From: Thunnus maccoyii
Taxonomy: Eukaryota > Chordata > Actinopteri > Scombriformes > Scombridae
Assembly (NCBI RefSeq): GCF_910596095.1
Contig: NC_056553.1
Location: forward strand, 25,120,725-25,184,724
Reading direction: 5' to 3'
DNA length: 64,000 bases
How positions within the stretch are numbered: the stretch's first letter is position 1; every line of letters starts with the position of its first letter. Of the stretch, positions 11,111 to 20,680 are shown one piece after another. A model generated the notes under the pieces. The model did no database searches. It was not told the origin of the DNA and worked only from the letters and a program-made list of their open reading frames with translations. Both the position numbers and the translations under genes were made by a program.

Positions 11111-11942
11111 GTGACATGCCTATATGCCGATCAAGATTTTTTCCTCGACTCCAGAAAACCTATTCTCAAGCTCCTCCAGCATTCTATCAATAACTGGAAA
11201 GAAGATTCTCCCTCTCAGATTCCAATAGTGAGGTCTCACCCTGTGACACAAAATGTTTTGACTACATAGTCCTCTATGTTTTGTTTTGTTTTTTGCTTCT
11301 TCCTCCAAGTCCCAGTAGCATAAATCAAGATCTTCACAGGGCCTTGGTCTTCTCATACAGTTCATGTGCTTTCTTATTGTTCTGTTAACTTTTGAGTGTA
11401 TTCTGAACTGCTGTTTTGTATTCTATTGCCTGCACCAAATCAACTGTCTCTTTCTGTATGTATTTGTGCAGGTCCTAAATTACTGAGAGCAGTGTCTGAA
11501 ACAGGTCACGCATGTAGATGGTACTGAATCTGCAAAGCTTGCTTTCCAGTCCCTTAGCTAGAGGTGCTGAAATGCTCCATAAGGCCAGGATCAAAGGAGG
11601 GAGGTTTTGTAAAGTGGCATTCACAGATTAAATCTGGCACCCCCAGCGAGTCTTGGACAGCTGGACAAGTTCTCTCTCCCTACCCCTTGCTTCTTTAAGG
11701 CTTGTAATTTATGATGGTGGACAAGAGATGTGGAAAAGAAAGTAGAGACACTCCAGGAGATCAAAGAAGTTGCATTCCTCTTGGATGGCTTTGCATGTGG
11801 AACAAAGGACAAGATTAAGTTCATGGGCATTACAATGGATATATAGTGCCTCTGGATGCTTTTGTCTAAATCAAGCTTGTACACCTCTCAGTGCTCCACT
11901 CATAACAGAAGCACCATCACTGGATTGAGCAATGCATTTAAG

Positions 11943-11951
11943 GTGTCTTCC
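11943..11951 (+). repeat. Target-site duplication, left copy
   Basis: GTGTCTTCC here and GTTTATTCC at 13,670-13,678 match at 7 of 9 positions and flank the 1.72-kb insertion. The minus-strand sense is GGAAGACAC / GGAATAAAC. Confidence 0.6.
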
Positions 11952-11964
11952 CTGATAGCATCAA

Positions 11965-12400
11965 CTTTTGGGTCATATGTGATATTTAACTGGCACATGG
12001 CTGAGATATGGCATAGCAAAACACATGAGGGCCAAATCATTATCACATACGTTTTACCATATCTTCAAAATTGGGGGGAATTTCTCTTCTGGATCACTTC
12101 TGAAATTAAAGCACTTGGCCCAGATAAAAGTATTGACTTTTGGGCCACATGTGGTATGTTAATGGAACATGTGACACTGCAAAACATATATAGGCCAAAT
12201 CATAACCACATACATTTCGCCATACCTTCAAAATTGGAGAGAATTTCACTTCAGGATTACCTCTGAAATTTAGGTACCTGGCCCAGATAAGAACTGACAG
12301 CTGGGGACCACATGTGGTGTGGTACTGGCAATCATGTGAACTGACATGCATTGATGTTCCCCAAACATCACCCAAATGGTTTGCACCTGCTGCTGCACCT
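11965..12400. repeat. Tandem repeat of about 150-160 bp, roughly 2.7 copies
   Basis: Unit 1 starts 'ACTTTTGGGTCATATGTG' (11,965), unit 2 'ACTTTTGGGCCACATGTGG' (about 12,136) and unit 3 'AGCTGGGGACCACATGTGG' (about 12,299). Each contains 'GGCCAAATCAT' or a variant, 'CATACCTTCAAAATTGG' or a variant, and ends 'CTGGCCCAGATAA'. The 136- and 106-codon frames found here on both strands are products of this repetition, not genes. Confidence 0.85.
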
Positions 12401-13379
12401 GTATTTGGCTTCAACCTGAAAGACACATTCTGGAAGGTTATGAAAGCAACCTTTTCAACTGCTGTTGTAAGACAGATGAACTGGAGGGGGGGTGAATTAA
12501 AAAATGTCTGTCCAGCAGCTGATCTTGAAGACAGTTTTCATTGGTAAGCAGTGTGATTTTAGTTATTTATATGTATATATATATATATTATCATGCTTTG
12601 TCCTTAAGTACCCATAGTTGGGTAAACGTGTGTGTGTATAGGAAGATATAACAAAGATATGAATAAAAATATAACACTGCTGTTGTCTTGTGTTCTGCTT
12701 TCTATAAGCACTGTCAGGCGAAACCCTATGACGGCAACCGTTTCAGACAAGGAGGTGGAAGTACTGATGGTAAAGTGGCTTCACCTGGCTGGTGACAGAG
12801 ATGGTAGGAGGAAACAAAGACAAAAAAAGCTGACAAAGCTGATAATTAAGAGACTATACACTTTATTCTTGTTCTTTTTATTTGTACTCCATATATACAT
12901 TGTTCTTGTTGGTGTTTTTATTTGCACTCCACTGACACTCTAAGTTCTCAAAGGCTTTTATCAAGAATGTTATTGCTAGTGGGTTGGCTCACAGACCTGT
13001 GCTGTAAGGATTTTGTAAATAAATTTTAAAAAAAAGTTACCCATGTTTTGTTTTTTTACGTTTGTATTAGTATCCTATAAAAGGGGTCACAAAATGCCAC
13101 ATTTGTCAAATTTGCAGTAAAAATACTTTTATTAACCAAGGCTTAATAAGCTACTTCTTTTAATAACCTTTGCCTTATTAGGGAAAACCATATAGAAACA
13201 GGTAAATTGCCAATTTTACATTAAATTGACATTTTTAAATTTCTGGATATCTGGACTGTTTGCCTTCGGATTCAAAGTATAGACCATTTGGTAAAATTCT
13301 GGAATAATACTCATGGCTATGTTATGGTTCAGTTAAGGCTATTACAGACTTCACATCACAGTTGTGGTGTAGTTTAGGT

Positions 13380-13660
13380 AAATTCAGGGCAAAGTACAGA
13401 TTTTGGTCTGTCAGCCATATGTGGGCCACATAAGGACAGTAAGGCCTTAACAGATCTCAGCCGTACAGATATTCCATATCAGGCCCAGCTATGAGCCATA
13501 TCAACTATTTGTATTTGGCTTACTCCTGGTAGAAGTCTGGCTTTGTTATGATTCAGTTATAGCTGTCATACTCTTGGGCCAGATATGGCCCATCATTCAC
13601 TTCCAAATGTGGGTCACGTCTTTGCTGTTTATTTGGCCCACATCCTTGCAAAAGGAAATT
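13380..13660. repeat. Palindrome-rich repeats, right arm of the inserted element
   Basis: 'GCCATATGTGGGCCACATAA', 'TTGGGCCAGATATGGCCCAT', 'AAATGTGGGTCACG' and 'TTTGGCCCACATCC' are degenerate copies of the same GGGCC-ACATGTGG motif as in the left arm, partly in inverse orientation. The arms may pair over long range. Confidence 0.6.
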
Positions 13661-14571
13661 TGCTATTAGGTTTATTCCATGTTTCTCAAGTTCCTTCTCT
13701 ATGGTGGCAATGATGGAGCTAGCATCAAATGCCTCAAGCTGGGAAAATCCAAAGAATCTCTCTTTCATGATGCTCTAAGTTATAACATCAGAGGTGCTTT
13801 GAATCATCTCCTTTTTGGGATGATGGTGAGAGGCAGGTTACATATGAAGGCAGTTTGTATGTTTGCAGGAAAGGATCAAACTTCTCAAGAAGCTGCATGC
13901 ACTCCATTAAGTTCCCTTTATTGTCACTGTCTGGTTGTGACCTCGAAAAGCAATCCCCTGCTCCCCAAGAAAGGCTGTCACTGCTGCTATATGTCTGAGA
14001 AACTCCCTACGATCCACAATCTCACTGATGTTTGCAGCTTATAGCGGCTCTGTGATGTCCTCGTGAACCTGTGTGGCTTTAAAGCTCTTTCAACACATCA
14101 CTGAGGCCTTGTGCCTGTTGGATTATTCATGCTCCCTAAAAGAATCTAATGCTCTCCTCCAGTTTGTGTAACCTGTGGTGCTGAGTGTATCCTTTTGATC
14201 CTTTGCCTGTTTTGGTTTGCCATATAATCTGCACATGAAGCAGAATTCTGCATTGGCAGTTATAGAGTATTCCAGCCACTCAAATTTGTCAAACCAGCTT
14301 GGTTGGTATGATCTTTTTTGCAGGACAAACATGCTGGATGGAAAGCAGTGATGTCTTACTGGCCTTGGACCTGTACAGCCCCTAAATCAATGAGTTCAGT
14401 TGGGATGTTTCCTGTTGCCTCCTGGGATATCTGTTGCCCTCTGTTCTGGTCTCCCTCATCTTTACTGTCTACTTTATCTCCCTCTTCTGTCTCCTTTCCT
14501 TCTGTATCTCTTGTTCTCTCTTCCTTCTCTATCCTGTCTGGCTCATCTGTAATAATGGTATCAGTAAACAC

Positions 14572-15163
14572 AAAAAATAATGATCAATTATTTTGTCGCT
14601 CCTGCTCCTGTTTTGTTTAGTTTATTTTGGTCATTTTCATGTTCTGTAGACAATTCTACTGATATATTTGTGTGACTATCTGCTTTATGCAAGGCAGAAA
14701 ACTTACTGAATGTTTAAATTGTTTTCAAAAGCGCCAGTGGGTTGGTAAACGCAAGTAAATAGTCAGCACCATCAAGTGGGATGAACTAAATAGTGGACAG
14801 AACAATTCGCCCATGCGATACAGAAACAAGGTGAAGTTAACCATCAAAACATGCTCATAACAGTTACTTTTTTCCCTAGCTGCACATCTTCATCGTTAGC
14901 TGGCTAACAGCAAATAAAACACAAACATGCATGCTCACTTCATCTTGTAAAATACACATGCAATAACATGCACATAACTTCGCTGCAAACCTCACTTACT
15001 GGCAACTGGCAGTTCCCCCTTTTAATGTGAAATCCCAAATCTCAATCCCCTGTTGTACTCATTAAAACAGCTAAGATGGCACCAGCCACCTTTCTCAAAG
15101 TGGAGAAGTATTCGGGGCTAAAGAAAAAATCTTTTGGGTACAGCCCCGAATGCCCAGGCCAGG
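14572..15163 (-). other. 5' region of the hAT element upstream of its transposase
   Basis: No coding sequence. It ends in 'CAGGGGCGTTGCC' on the minus strand, with a subterminal 'CATTCGGGGCTGTACCC' and 'AGCCCCGAATACTTC' that can pair with each other. Confidence 0.5.
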
Positions 15164-15176
15164 CAACGCCCCTGCT

Positions 15177-15702
15177 CTCTGGCTGTTGTAAGTTGTCACC
15201 TGAGGCCAAGTAAACAACAGATGTTGGAGTTGTCACATAAGGGCCAAATGTGAATGGCTAAGTCTCCTGGGAAGGGATGAAAGGTCAGCATTGTAGGTGG
15301 GGGATAAGTCGTGTTGTAGACCTTGTTCTCTGTTGAGAGATGGTTTCTCTACTTTGACGTAGACAGCCTCTTTCACTCCTCTTTCAAACCATCTCCTCTG
15401 TATCCAAAATATGTACATTGTTGTCCTTGAAAGAGTGTCCCTTATCTTTCAGGTGTAGGTAAACTGCTGAATCTTGACCTGAGGAGTTGGCCCTCCTGTG
15501 TTGAACTATATGTTTGCTTAATGGTTGTTTAGTTAATATACAAGTGCATTCCTCACTGCATTGGACTGCTTACACTAGATTGCTTTTCTTGTGTTTGGGT
15601 GTGTGGTCTTTCAGGTGGACCAGTTTCTGTCATAGTGTGTTGCTGGGTTTGAAAAACACAGGGATGCAGTGTTTGTCAAAAATCTCCAGAGTTTCTAAGA
15701 TA
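15177..15702 (-). pseudogene. Penelope-like element ORF, C-terminal GIY-YIG endonuclease part
   Basis: On the minus strand, across several frames, the order is 'IFDKHCIPVFFKPSNTL' (15,690-15,640), 'QKLVHLKDHTPKHKKSNLV', then a GIY-YIG-like 'AVQCSEECT', 'QHRRANSSGQDSAVYLHLKD', 'RWFERGVKEAVYVKVEKPSL' and 'LPRRLSHSHL' ending near 15,236. In PLEs this region follows the reverse transcriptase and encodes the single-strand nicking endonuclease. The expected LYIGETKQ core is damaged here and there are stops and frameshifts, so it is dead. The CTCTAGAC at its upstream edge (15,703-15,710) is a target duplication. Confidence 0.85.
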
Positions 15703-15710
15703 CTCTAGAC
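15703..15710. repeat. 8-bp target-site duplication CTCTAGAC, left copy
   Basis: Identical to 17,463-17,470 on the other side of the hAT element. The perfect match suggests a fairly recent insertion compared with the decay of the PLE. Confidence 0.9.
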
Positions 15711-17462
15711 CAGTGGAAGCTGGTCAAAAAATAGAGGCAGAGGAGGTTGCTCCTCTATTTTTTGAGAGGCAAGAGGGAGATCAAAATATAAAAAAGAATA
15801 TTTGGTTGAAATAAACCATTACCAAATTTCAGTATTATTAATTAAATATTTTTTCTCTCGTCTTTGGAAAAAATCCATTATTGAAATTCTGGTTAAAATG
15901 CTTCAACAGCGACACCTGCAGGTGGGGGGTAGTGGGGGGCAGAGGAGGACAGGCTCCTGCTGTCCTCCTCAGGGTGGGATCTTGTGATGGAAAACTCTCC
16001 TTCCATGAATAGGCCAGTAATTGTGCAAAGGAAACATTTACATATATAGCAGATAGTTTCTATGGGAATACGGCAGGGGAGAATCAGCAATGTCATATTT
16101 TAATCTTCTGTGTGTGATGAGCGAAGGCCGCTAGGCCATGTGTATTGTGAGAAATGTGGAAGATACCAAGTACAACTGATGTTAGAGAAGTGTGAGACGC
16201 GAGATGGAAGGACTGTCAAGGACTGTTGTTAATTTAACGGGAGAATGGATCTGGACTGTGTGGTGCAGCAGCAGCAGGATGCCACTGGGGAACGACTAAA
16301 GAGAGAAGCAACTGGAGAAACAACCAGGAGAGTCAACGTTAGCTTGTTTGTCATTGTTGCTAATGATATCAGACTGGTTAACAGCAGCCAGAAAGTTCTG
16401 ACTAACAAACAAGATGACCAACAGCCACAAATGGACATTATGACATGAATACTTCATCTCCATGAAAGAATGAAGAGGACATCAGATAACATGAGTCAGA
16501 TACAGCTTCTCTCTCTCTGTTTCTTTGGTCGCTAATTTCATCTCTGATGGTTAAATGTCTCTGTGGCTGTTGTGTGAATTTATCTCCTTAACAAGAATGC
16601 AGCAGAGATCATATAATGTTCTGTAGGTAGTTTGCTTGTTGAAGTTACAGTGAGCTGTCTGGACTCACTCATTCATTTGGAATTGATCCAGTTTTTAATT
16701 GAGTGGTTGTTCAGTCATCTGTTGATGTTGTGTGATTAGTGAATAAGTGTGCAGGAGGTCTGGCTGCTTGTTGTGACAATTTCTTCAGTTCATTTTTAAA
16801 TCGAGCCATATATTAAATAATAATCTTAACGTAACTAGAATAACAAGTGTTAACATGTCAGCTTTGTAGACTATATTTTGTATGTGTTGCACATAAATAA
16901 GTGTGTTTAAGTCATATGTTTGATACATGCATTAATACTTTCTGATGTGAACCTACACTTTTAGATCTGTGAATGTTTTTAGTGTTCAGTCTTTCTAGTA
17001 TTCAGCGCTGTTCTGAACCTGTATCACATAAGCTTTGTGGTACTTTATATATTTCTGTATACTAAGAAAATAAATAGGAAACGTGTAAATCGTGTGATAT
17101 GTTGTCTGCTTTTGATGAGAACATAAATCTGTTGTCACAATAGAACAATACTGTAAATTTGAATTTCACTTTGTTGGTAAAATGACACATTCTGAACCAC
17201 TCCACGGCTAAAATGAGCACTTCTTTGTTTAGAAACAATATGTTTATGCTAAATGTCTTTAAAGAAGCAGCCTTTTCACCACTCAGGGTTTTTTGTTTTT
17301 GAAAGCAAATTGTTTTATTGGCATATAAAATTGCCCCCCACCCCTCCGATTTTATCAGGTGGGGGACAATGATATAGTTTGATGCAGTTTGTTGTAAGAT
17401 TCCATGTTTTCCTCCAGTCCTCCCCAGTTCTTTGAGTCACCAGCCGCCACCAGCCGCCACTG
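15711..17462. mobile_element. 1.75-kb non-autonomous hAT transposon
   Basis: The ends are CAGTGGAAGCTGGTCA at the left and, reverse-complemented, CAGTGGCGGCTGGTGG at the right. A perfect 8-bp target duplication flanks it, the classic hAT signature. The right end carries a short direct duplication (CAGCCGCCAC twice, 17,441-17,460). Inside I find only small ORFs without a transposase domain (for example 16,245-16,448), so it depends on a helper element. A 14-bp inverted repeat lies just inside the left end. Removing the element rejoins the PLE frame 'NNIVIPYVSR' to the downstream PLE codons. Confidence 0.9.
15724..15765. repeat. 14-bp perfect inverted repeat near the hAT left end
   Basis: TCAAAAAATAGAGG (15,724-15,737) and CCTCTATTTTTTGA (15,752-15,765) are exact reverse complements around a 14-base loop. 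This could be a subterminal transposase-binding or hairpin feature. Confidence 0.8.
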
Positions 17463-17535
17463 CTCTAGACACGTATGGAATGACGATGTTGTTGCATCTG
17501 TTCTTCACCTTCTCTGATTTAAGGGACGCATATGA
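17463..17535 (-). pseudogene. Penelope-like element ORF, segment upstream of the hAT insertion
   Basis: After the second CTCTAGAC the minus strand reads 'KSEKVKNRCNNIVIPYVSR', the segment that in PLEs directly precedes the 'KLRRIF' helix and 'IPVFFKPSNTL'. PLE similarity is lost by about 17,535, so the element is 5'-truncated there. Confidence 0.75.
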
Positions 17536-18676
17536 TTACACATGGGTCAAACAGCTTGTGTGCCTTACCTAATTACTTAAATCTTCCTACACAGTAGGAG
17601 GCAATGACAAAATGGGTACACAAAATTCAGTGTTTTTCTACAAGCTGGTGAGCTACCTCACAGATTCCTTATTTAGAGTGTGTGGCAGGCGTCCTCAGGA
17701 TCCGTCCTGAGATCAATCAAGTTGTCGAGACGGAGTCAACTATTGGTGAAGACAAATAAAACAACAAATGCATCCCGCTTATGCTTAATCACAGACTTCA
17801 ACCCTTGTCCTAAACAAATCAAAACATGAGACATCGGCAAACAGAAACAAAAGAAGAAACAAAGTTACCACCATTTTTTCAGAGGCTGTCCAAACATCAG
17901 GGATGCACTTGTATGCTCTTTGGAGAAGACTGAATGTCACTTAAAGGTAACTTTAGGTGTAGCAAGTGTGCCCAGTACTGTAGTACAACAGATTATAAAT
18001 ATTTTAAGCACCCTCTGTGATTCTGCCAATGTCATTTAAATACTGACCTGCCTTTCTTTAAAAATGTATGTCAGTCAAACAAAAAGAAAATTAAAGCTAC
18101 AAATATTGGAAGACAAGACTGTAATCAGAACCAAAAACACAGTATGTTATGGCCAAACACTATTAGGGTTTTTTCCATTAGCTTGGGTTGGTCTGCTTCA
18201 GCCACGCCATGCCAAACCACGATGACATGCGTCTCCACTACAACCTCACAGCAAGGGATAACCGTGGCTCGCTGGCAGGGCCGACCGCAGCCACCCTGAT
18301 GACCTTCCTTCTCCCCCTCAAACAAGCGGTGTGCTGCGAAACTCAACTCATGTCTGTGCTGGAGACTAAAGACTAAGTTGTCAGCTCTCTGTACTTTTGT
18401 AGCTTTTAACTGATTTTTTGTAGTTTGAAGCTTAGTTTCTCACCTGCCTCCCTGTTTGTACTTTCAGATATCTGCCTAATTTTATAGTTTCCTGAGTGCT
18501 TTTAGTTATATTGGAGCTGTGCTATGTTACTGCAAATGAAAACACAGCATTTCCTGCTATTGTGTTTCTAACTGAATTAGCAGAGCTTTATTAGCGGTGC
18601 AGTTCTTAAATAAAAACTCGTTGACACAACGAGATTTGGAGCAATTTGGTGAGTGAATCAGTTGTAAATATTGCAG
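17536..18676. other. Unassigned sequence, possible MITE near 18,150-18,400
   Basis: 'GGGTTTTTTCCATTAGCTTG', 'GGTTGGTCTGC' and 'GCGTCTCCACTACAACCTCA' resemble phrases of a teleost DNA-transposon repeat, but I cannot set limits. No gene recognised. Confidence 0.35.
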
Positions 18677-19030
18677 GGAGGAATAGTGCAAGCAGAAACA
18701 GCCATGGTGAGATGTTTAATGAAGAGCTGAAGACAACAGGCTCTTACTGCATTTTCTGCAAAAAGCACACCTCCAACAGGTAAACAACTTATGTTACGTT
18801 GCCATGTTGTGTAATGGAAAAACACTCAAGTGTGCCAGCCCGACTCAAGTGCTCCTGACATGTCTCAGCACGGCTACACTATGTGAACCATGGCCTGCCT
18901 TTTCCTTTTGGTTTGTTGGCCTTGAACAAGTGTCATTGATGCCTGAGGGAGACCTCCCAAAACACTTATTTCAGGGCACTGACTTACTTTTTATTGGATA
19001 TTTTATCAATGTAGAACCTATGTGGGTACA

Positions 19031-19063
<33 letters not shown>

Positions 19064-19702
19064 TTTTAATTCTCACATTTCACATTCTCTGTAGACTTTT
19101 TTATTATTTATGTCTTTTTTATTTTATTTATTGTCTTTTTGTGGGAAGTGGAATGGAAGATCTTCCTCCAGGTGTACAGGTGTAATTGTTCTCTGTTGAC
19201 AGGTGGTAACATGATGTACTTATAGCAGGCATATATGTTTTGATGAAGGCTTCATGCTGAAATACATCAGCAGATTTGTCAGCCTATCGATTAAGGATAA
19301 ATATACCCAGAGACCTGAAATCAGCATGAGGTGATTCTTTTGCTGCCACCGTCCTCTGGTGTGTCGTCTTTTCCCTGACTTTGTTTTTGGGATGTACAGA
19401 CATTGCTGTTTCTTTTTTTTTTTTACTTTTTTTTAGGCAGACTACTCAGCTGAACTCAAGTGCAGAGATGCACCTGTTTAGGGTTTAACACTTTCTCTAT
19501 GTAAACTGCAGATCCTATGAAGGAGCCTATTTTACAAGTTGCTGCAAGAGTCTCATGGGCTGTTGGACCTGCATGGAACAATGGCAGGAAAGCCATAGCT
19601 ACTGCCCCAGACTTGGGGCAGAGCTGTGGGCTTTGACAGCCATGCACAGTCAGTGGTGGGGCTGGATGATGCACTGGCTGCACTGCACAACATTATTTCT
19701 TA
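18677..19702 (+). pseudogene. RING-like zinc-binding protein, two-exon remnant
   Basis: Exon 1 (18,677-18,779) is bounded by 'attgcag' and 'GTAAAC' and encodes '...GSYCIFCKKHTSNR'. Splicing to the acceptor 'aaactgcag' before 19,512 keeps the frame open through 'SYEGAYFTSCCKSLMGC' and 'WTCMEQWQESHSYCP'. The Cys pattern C-x2-C...C-C...G-C-x2-C...C-P suggests a RING- or U-box-like fold. One frameshift near 19,610 then moves the expected C-terminus ('VVGLDDALAALHNIIS', stop at about 19,702) into another frame. A related exon lies on the minus strand at 23,408-23,585. I recognise this as a fish multi-copy family but cannot name it. Earlier exons are not visible. It could be a low-quality or recently broken gene, not an old pseudogene. 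Confidence 0.6.
19032..19061. repeat. (GT)n microsatellite
   Basis: About 14 GT units, inside the proposed intron of the RING-like remnant. Confidence 0.95.
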
Positions 19703-19869
19703 GAATATCGCAGTAATTTTTTTTTTCGTTCGGTTGTTGAGAAGAGATTTTCTGTTCAAAATGTTGTAATGCTGCCATTACATCTGACATCTCTATCACT
19801 ACATCAGATGTAGTGCAAGAATAAGGCTAGGAGAAAACCTGGGGCTTTTCCCAGTGGTCAGAAGGCACA

Positions 19870-20010
19870 ACAACTCTTTAAATTATGATTATTAAGTTAA
19901 TCAAGAGCAATTTTGATAATTTTTTAAGCGATTTATCAGGCAAAAGTGCCAAATGTTCCAGCTTCTCAAATGTAAGGATCTGTTGCTATCCTCTGTTTTA
20001 TGTCAGTTAT
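19870..20010. mobile_element. Truncated hAT MITE (relative of 1437-1726)
   Basis: 'TTTTGATAATTTTTTAAGCG', 'GGCAAAAGTGCCAAATG' and 'CAGCTTCTCAAATGTAAGG' match the internal part of the hAT MITE at 1437-1726. Both termini are missing. Confidence 0.65.
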
Positions 20011-20680
20011 CACTATACATCGTGAAGAAATGTTTATTTATTTTCCTAAATTTTATGAATGTATTATGATGTAGTATTTTAAGGATGAAAAGGTTGTTTT
20101 GTTACTGTTAATATGTATTGTTCAAATGTTGTAAATGTTATAATACTAAATGTTTTATTTTAATTTTGTTCCACATTAACTTTGCATTATATTGTTAAAT
20201 ATATTTTTTTCTATAGAATTGTATTGACTTTTTAGAATTGTTCTAATGTATTGAATTCTGCCTACAATTTTATTTGGATACAAAAGAATTTAAAGTCTTT
20301 TGCGGCTGCTCGGGTTAATTAAGTACAACAACTAAAATGATAATATGTTCAACCATTGTCATATTTTAAGTTCATTATTATTCCTAAATTTACAATCACC
20401 ACAATACCACAGTACTGCAACCCATGTTTAAGGTTAATTTAACAGATGTAGGTATATATTCTTGCATTCATAAGTCCATCAAATCCAGTTCATATGCTTA
20501 TGTATAATAATACAAAATGTCAGAAATGTATTCCAGGAAAATCAACACTTTTGATATGACAGTTATGTGAAATCTGAGGGAGCTATGTACACTGCCTTTC
20601 AATTTTGGTGGCACCTTAAGTGCTTTATAACTTTCCACAAATACAGTACACACATGCAGTCACACATCCATCAAAACATT
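20011..20680. other. Unassigned AT-rich sequence
   Basis: Very AT-rich with no gene or repeat that I can name. It follows the stop codon of the minus-strand integrase remnant. Confidence 0.4.

Larger units (their letters stand above)
11952..13669. mobile_element. 1.72-kb non-autonomous element inserted in the hAT transposase
   Basis: The ends are CTGATAGCA (11,952-11,960) and TGCTATTAG (13,661-13,669; reverse complement CTAATAGCA), matching at 8 of 9. An imperfect 9-bp duplication flanks it. Joining the sequence across one copy of the duplication restores an in-frame transposase passage: 'HGIN' continues as 'LKCIAQSSDGAS'. This fixes both boundaries. The element carries no convincing coding sequence. 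Its arms hold tandem and palindromic repeats with GGCCACATGTGG-like cores, and its middle holds a TA tract at about 12,570-12,590. An 8-9 bp duplication suggests hAT-type mobilisation, but the short ends do not identify the superfamily. Confidence 0.7.
11050..14571 (-). pseudogene. hAT transposase, TTF zinc finger / ZMYM1-like, broken
   Basis: Read on the minus strand the pieces follow the family order. An acidic N-terminus is at 14,571-14,358. The TTF-type zinc finger at about 14,330-14,123 carries 'SWFDKFEWLEYS' and 'AEFCFMCRLYG'. Next come 'GEQGIAFRGH' near 13,980, 'KEMIQ', then 'ERFFGFSQLEAFDASSI' near 13,750 and 'EKHGIN' near 13,685. After a 1.73-kb interruption it resumes with 'CIAQSSDGASVMSGALRGVQ' at about 11,943-11,885, 'YIHCNAHELNLVLC', 'LVQLSKTRWGC', and near the end 'RIFFPVIDRMLEELENRFS' (about 11,200). 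There are in-frame stops (for example after VQA and within LSVI*DLH) and at least four frameshifts, so it cannot encode an active transposase. In the intact family the protein would cut and paste the element in the nucleus. Confidence 0.85.
9849..15176 (-). mobile_element. ZMYM1-like hAT transposon, inserted in the PLE, itself interrupted
   Basis: The right end reads ...GGCAACGCCCCTG at 15,176 (reverse complement CAGGGGCGTTGCCTGG, a hAT-type terminus), directly abutting PLE sequence. The left end is placed at CAGGGACTGAAGCC (9849) because PLE tail sequence lies beyond it. That match is weak and no 8-bp target duplication was seen, so the left limit is tentative. Inside lie a decayed transposase, a (GAAA)n tract, two other repeats and a 1.72-kb secondary insertion. 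Confidence 0.5.

Noticed and set aside
11856-12426. 136-codon plus and 106-codon minus frames
   Set aside because: They are products of a 150-160 bp tandem repeat inside a transposon insertion; the repeated peptide has no known family.
13679-14044. 121-codon plus-strand frame
   Set aside because: It is antisense to the hAT transposase pseudogene, whose minus-strand blocks are recognisable.
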